The notes under the pieces were generated by a model that was given only the letters and a program-made list of their open reading frames with translations, ran no database searches and was not told the DNA's origin. A stretch of 64,000 nucleotides of DNA, taken from positions 1,957,289-2,021,288 of the forward strand of contig BCHX01000003.1 of the NCBI GenBank assembly GCA_001599755.1, in the 5' to 3' direction. This document shows, piece by piece, positions 58,472 through 64,000 of the stretch (position 1 is its first letter; every line of letters begins with the position of its first letter). Source of the DNA: Gliomastix tumulicola. Lineage: Eukaryota; Ascomycota; Sordariomycetes; Hypocreales; Bionectriaceae. The position numbers were made by a program, and so were the translations under genes.

Positions 58472-59253
58472 TGTCGAATTATGTGGCCGAATAGATATAG
58501 TAGATATCTCCTCGTCGATTCTGTCGAAGAAAAAGAATACCCAATAACGGTAGAAAAAAAGGAAGCAAGGTCGGCGGATCGTAGCTCGGGTCAGCCTCGC
58601 CTATGTCAAAAGTAGGCGAAGCACCACCCCAGCCTCGGGTCGCATCGTAAACCGTAGACTTGAAGGAGAAACCGAGGGGTTGAAGTAGCAGTTGCTGCGC
58701 ATGCAATTGAGGACTGAGGGGACTGAGGGAATACGAAAGCTCAGCAGATATTTGCGCAGCGCGGTGTGAAAAGAGTCCCCGTGCCCGATCTATAATCGCA
58801 TGACGCTGTCAGGTGGAAAGTGGGAGGCCGGTATTAAGTTGGCATTTTAGAGCTGGGCGCGTGGATGCAAATCAATCAGGGAAGAGTTGCCCCGGGCGTT
58901 TTTTACGGACACCCCCCACCGTCCCGATAACCCCAACAACCCTACACTACTACTAGTAATATAGGACCATGAGACCCTGTTGAGGATACCCATGCCCTCC
59001 CTGCCTCAGATCCAATCACGACGACGCGGGACGACAACGTGCTTCAGATGAATTAAATACTATATAACGATGCAACGAGTACAGACGAGAAACCAAAGTA
59101 CAGACTGATGAAACACCAAAAAGGAATCGATCTTAGGGTATCAGTGCAACAGGAACAGGGCTCATCCCTCGCAAACACTTCTAAACCGTCATCAGACAAA
59201 GGAAAATAAAAAATAAAAAAATAACAATAATAGTAAACAGGCAGAGCACCTCA
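58472..59253. other. intergenic, SRF1-like gene promoter and dynein gene 3' region
   Basis: 782 bp. The left part is the promoter of the minus-strand SRF1-like gene and the right part, AT-rich near 59205-59240, lies downstream of the dynein stop codon. No gene was seen. Confidence 0.45.
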
Positions 59254-62200
59254 TCACGCAGGTCCCTGAGACTCCGTCACAAGTTGCTCTCCCTCATCCA
59301 GCAGCTGCAGCACCTTCTGCAGGTTGCCCATCAGGCTGCGTCCCAGGCCGATCAGTAGAAGCTTTTCAGCGTTGGCAGGCAGGCCCAGGTACGTCGGAGG
59401 CTCGCGCTCGGGGAGGTTGTGGATCCAGCCCATGAAGTCCTGGAGGTTTGTGCCTGAGGGGACAATTAGTCCGCCGTCAGGACCATCGATGAGCCGGTGG
59501 TCAGAGTCGTAGGCGTTGGGCGTGAGAAACTGCGACACGAGCTGGCCGAGAAGGGCAAAGTCCCCTTCGTCGTCGATCTTGCCGCCGTACGTCTCAGTGA
59601 TCAGGTATCGGATCATCTCCCAAGGAATGTTCTGCGGAGCAATGTTCGACCGGTTGCCAGCTGTATCCTCGATCCACGTATCGACGATGAAGGACGAGCA
59701 TTCGTACTGCAGGTAAGTTAGCAAAGCTGATCATCACAGGCGCGGTGCAAGGGAGCTTACATCACTATCGTTGAACTCCCAGAAACCCTTCCAACCAAGA
59801 CTGGGAGCATACCGCAGTCTCTCTTGAGCCACGGCATGAAGGAACGAGATGAGGAGGTAGAGTCTGGTCCTCTCCACGGGGCTCTTGGTCGCCCTAGTCG
59901 ACAACGATGTCATCGAGTCCTTCATATTGGCACGGATACCCGCAGGCTGCTCGTACATGAGAACCCGAGATGCACGGAGCAAGTTGACCGGGATCTTGGG
60001 GCTCGACTCCATCGAGAGGAAGAGGCGGAAGTCCTTGTGCGGGTTGAGAGCGTCCATCCGCTTCTCCAAGCTCTGGAGCCACGTGGGCGCGAGATGCACG
60101 TTCTTGACAAGGACCCAGGATCCAGTCTGGGCGGCATTGCTGATGGCCTTGTCGGCGCTGGCCAAGCCTTCGTTGGAACCCATGGCGATGTTGGTGCAGT
60201 TCACACCCATCCTCTCCACGAGGTTCTCCACCTTGTAGCTGGCATCAAAGCCAGGGCTTGATACCATTGAGATGGGCAGCGTTGCCGAGACCTGGGTGAC
60301 AGTCTCCTTCAGGTCTTCCACGATCTCGAAGATATCGTTTCCGAATACCTGAGCAACGAAGCGTTCGGCAGCCGGGACGAAGCGGTCCATACGGAACATC
60401 TTGACTAGTAGAAGAGACAGCAGAGCTTGGTCGATAGGCCCGGTCTTCTCGTTCCAGATCTTGGGGACTGCATTCTCCGCGATCTCCTCCTTGAAGAACC
60501 TATCCCATTCATCGGCGGCAACGCCATCAAGCGTCTCCTTTAGAGGTCGAAGCTTCTTGGCTTCCACAAAGGCCTCGTCCCGAGCTCCGAGATCTGTCGA
60601 CAGATCCCGGCCTTGCACTCGGTTATCGAGAAGAGTGTCAATGAGCGACCGGTCCATGTCGTAATGGGTGGCCTGGGCAAGGAGCATTCCCATCGTGATT
60701 CTGTCCTTCTGCAGAAGACCAAGGCTGGTACGCTTGAAAGTAGTCACGAAAAGGTCCCTGACGATGATGTCGCGCCTCACGTTGTGATTTGTCTCGTTGG
60801 CAAGGTTCTTGTTCCCGTGAAGGACAGACTGGAAGATGTCGATGAAATACTGGAGCGAGAACTGGTAGAAGTGGTTGAGGAAGTGCAGCTGCTCCAAGAT
60901 GGCAAACACGGCACTGCACGAGCGGGCAATGACGGCGTACTGCTTCGTGATCTCGTCGACTTCGCTCATGACTCCCTCGGTGTTGTTCATCTTGGCCGAG
61001 ATCTCCGCAGCCTCCGTCTTGAGAGTCTCGAGGGTCTCGATAACATTGTCATCGTCGAGAATGTTTCCACGGGACTCGTTGAGGGCCTGAAGCAGACGCT
61101 TCTCAAGCTGTCGGAGGTGGATCTTGAACTCGCCCTGGAGCTTGATGAGGTTGGATCGTCTCTCGTCAACGTCGGGGCGCTCAGACTTCAGCACGTCGTT
61201 AAGGGACTGAGTCTGGAGACTGCTCTGCGTGACCGAGAAGTTGACAAAGGTGGTACGACTGCAGATATCAGGTGCAAAGGTAGCTGAGGGGTCCCTGGTT
61301 GACAAGTAGAGCTTGAACGAGGGTGAGAAGTCAATCTCCTGCTTGCCGAGCTGGATAAGCACACGGCCACCCGTTCGCTGGTACTCTTTGTTCAGGATGT
61401 GGTTGAGGACAGGATCCAGGTACTCCGCATCCTGGATGAGAATCGGGTTACCGAATCTCAGCGAACTCTCTAGCTGCTTGCTGAAAGTGTCGTCCAAGAA
61501 ACTGGTAACGGTCAGCCGGCGGTCACGGTGCTCCTTCTGGAGGAACTCGGGGATGCGGCCCGTGGGATCGATGATAAGCGGGTATCGGTTGAAGCGCTTC
61601 AGAATGATGGCATTCTCGGTGCACAGGTCATCGACGGGCAGGCCGTTCTCCTGCCAGCTCAGACGCTCATCCGCATCTGACAGGTACTCAGTAACAGGGT
61701 TAGGCGATTTGTACTGAATGCCGGAGAGGTGCAGCTGATGGAACCAGTCCTCGATCATGGACTTGCGGAAGGTCTGGTCGTATAGACCGCCGTAGGCAAG
61801 GAAAGCGGCAGCAACCAGGACATCACCCACAAGGGTGCTGATCTGGGTTTCGAAGGACTTGCTTCCCTCCTCCCAACGGGACCTCTCGGAGGACAGACTA
61901 TCGAGCAGTCGCACACTGCGGTCGACCTTGAACTGCACCTTGGACATCTCGGCCTTGATAGCTTGTGTCTCGCTGATGAGAGCCGCGTACTCGGTCTTGT
62001 AGGTGTTGATACTGGACTCTAGCTCGTTGATGTTGTCCTCGACGGCCTTGGCCTGAGCCTTGGTCTGCAGAGCCTGCTCTTCGAGCTGGGCGACTTCCTG
62101 CTTAAGCGGACCAACCCGGTCCAGAATGTCGGAGTATTCGACTTGAGCCGTTACCCACTGCACGAGAGGGCCGCACGCCCTGGAGGCTCGGTTGACCTTC

Positions 62201-64000
62201 TCAAAGGTAAACTCGGGGTTGGAAATGAACTCCTTTCGCATGCGATCACGGAGCGACTTGGTCATCTTGGCTTGGTTGTCAAAGGTGATGATGTTGGCGA
62301 TGAAGTCGTCCTTGCGGATGACTCCCTGCACCGTCTTCCAGTCCTGGATCTTGGTGTGTCCCATGAGCATCGTCACGACGGCCTCCATGGCGAGCCTGAC
62401 ACCCGCAGGCGGGTTGCTCATGGCTCGGACTTCGGTCAGATGCTGTCGCTTGATGTTGCTGACACTGGCCTTGGCCTCCTCGACGGCCGGCTCAGCCTTG
62501 GCCAGATCCTGAAGCACGACCTGCCTGCGCGACGCAACCTCGGCCTCCTGCTTCTCCAGGGCAGCCTGGATCTCAAGAGAGGTGTTCTTCCTCTGCTCTG
62601 CCTCGCGCTGATCCGCTACCATCTTCTGTAGTTTCTCATTCGCCTCGGCATCTTTCTGCTCCAGCTGTGTCTTCTTCTCTGCGAGGCTAACTCGGAGGTC
62701 GCGAACCTTCTCGACCGTGTCCCTAAGCTTCTCCAAGCCCACGTTCAAGTGTCGTTGCTGCTCCTCAAGGTCCTCGCGCTTCTCGTTGTACAGCTTGACG
62801 TACTGGCTGACAAAGTCCAAGAAGTGGCGAGGCGTGAGGAAGGTCACCTTGCCCTGCTGCTTTAGCAGTCTCTTGTTGTAACGATGTAGGGAGTAGTGAA
62901 ACTGGACCATTGAGTTCACCACAGCCTCGCGATGCGTAGGAGGCAGCTGCAGACCACGATAGGCAACGGGGATGGTGTCAGGTGCCTGATAAGTCGGCTT
63001 GTCGAGGTCGATCGAGTGAGTGAGCTCGTGGCCGACTTGGAAGAGAGCCTGATCGGACCAGTCTCCAAACCAGTTAAGCACGCATCGGTTGAACAAGGCT
63101 GGAGACGTCGCGGCCTTGGAGGAGAGACCATCCTCGGGCGGGTTCATGGTGAACACGACGTGGAGGTTCTTGATGATCTGCTGAGTGAACCACTTGTACA
63201 GCTCCTCAGGCGAGTCTAGATGCAGATTTTGTCGCTGAGCCCCTTCTTTGCAGGCGGTCATGAGGGCAGCGTAGTCGTCTCCCTCGAAGAGACCAGGCAC
63301 CTCGGCGTTGGCAAGCAAGGTGTTCATACGCTCCAAGAAACCGGAATCCAGGACGTTCGACTCGTCCATAATAAAGCAGATCTTCTCGCCCTTGCATCCA
63401 CAACGACGGAGGACCTCACGCAAATCTTCATCAAAGTCTTCTCCAGAGTATTTGCCGTGAACCTTGATCTGGAAGACGCGTAGACCATTCATCCAGGCCA
63501 CGAAACGAGACAGTGTGGTCTTGCCACTGCCGCTGACACCGATCAGGATCAGATGACCCTGCGGCTGTCTAAAGACACGATCGATGCGTAGGACATGCTC
63601 CAAGACGTCATCGAATAGGATCAAGGGCACATCAACCTCTTCCTCGCAGAAGGTCTTGAGACGAGCCTTGACAAAGTCCCTAAGCTGCTGGCGGTCGACA
63701 GGAACGTAGTTCTTGGACAACCAGTTCGAGAACAGAATAGGACCTCCGAGGGCCTTCTCCTCATCAATAGTGGGGAAGAACTGCAGCGCAATGCGTCGCA
63801 CAGCCTCGTCAGTCCACTTCCGCTCCGACTCCTCGACTAGACGATCTGAGAAGAGTCGCAGAGCCTCATGCGCCCAAATTCGGATGAGACCCTCGATAGA
63901 CAGCGTCTCCAGTGGCTTGATAGCCTCATACACACCGCGAACCCAGCGAGTAAGTTCACGAGGACTGTAGACGTAATGGGGCTGGATCTCCGGCGTAAAG
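59254..64000 (-). CDS. cytoplasmic dynein heavy chain, C-terminal third (partial, 5' part outside window)
   Basis: Two exons are visible: one of at least 4240 nt (64000-59761) and a last exon (59706-59254), about 1563 residues in all. The frame is open to the window edge. From the left of the protein: an AAA4 module with P-loop GVSGSGKTTLSRF (around 63515-63545) and IMDESNV; then a coiled-coil stalk flanking the microtubule-binding tip (NPPAGVRLAMEAVVTMLMG, around 62350-62430); AAA5 (VLVAAAFLAYGGLYDQTFR) and AAA6 regions; and the C-terminal domain (LVKNVHLAPTWLQSLEKRMDAL). The motor moves cargo and nuclei toward microtubule minus ends; the Neurospora gene is ro-1. The single intron near the 3' end joins NDSD to YECSSF. 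Confidence 0.96.

Overview
This window is nuclear DNA from a filamentous ascomycete, most likely a Sordariomycete. Genes are split by short GT-AG introns (about 48-110 nt), the composition is GC-leaning, and the gene set is characteristic: a group III G-alpha, a Hog1-type MAP kinase, the peroxisomal multifunctional enzyme Fox2, an ABCC transporter with an extra N-terminal membrane domain, and a cytoplasmic dynein heavy chain. I saw no rRNA, tRNA, CRISPR array or intact transposon.

Left region (1-13.5 kb, accessory in character). A partial cell-wall protein gene (Kre9/Knh1-like start) runs off the left edge. Next comes the most unusual structure here. A divergently transcribed pair, an Hsp70-like gene made only of the nucleotide-binding domain (minus strand) and an unrecognised gene (plus strand), is present twice in tandem (3040-7256 and 9424-13467). 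In the first unit both genes are intact. In the second the Hsp70-like gene is decayed while its partner is intact and has gained an acidic N-terminal region and a GRG-rich tail. Intron positions are shared between the copies, so this is duplication of a two-gene module.

Middle region (14.4-32.5 kb). In order: an ECM11-domain protein (meiotic chromosome function), a glycerate-kinase-like P-loop kinase, fox2 (peroxisomal beta-oxidation), an RBR-type E3 ubiquitin ligase with an internal hydrophobic segment, a DUF1774-like multi-pass membrane protein, a mitochondrial-type holo-ACP synthase (PPTase), and a full-length ABCC exporter.

Right region (33.9-64 kb, conserved housekeeping and signalling). 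hog1, glycogen phosphorylase and a GNA-3-type G-alpha lie in the same orientation, separated by long non-coding stretches. Then come avl9 (late secretory DENN protein), cullin-1 (SCF ligase scaffold), an SRF1-like phospholipase D regulator, and the C-terminal third of the dynein heavy chain, cut by the right edge. Nutrient and stress signalling (G-alpha, Hog1) and storage carbon mobilisation (glycogen phosphorylase) are functionally related, but nothing in the sequence shows co-regulation.

Exon coordinates were read by eye from splice consensus and reading-frame continuity. For every complete multi-exon gene the exon lengths sum to a multiple of three. Long stretches without a gene are listed with what they contain.
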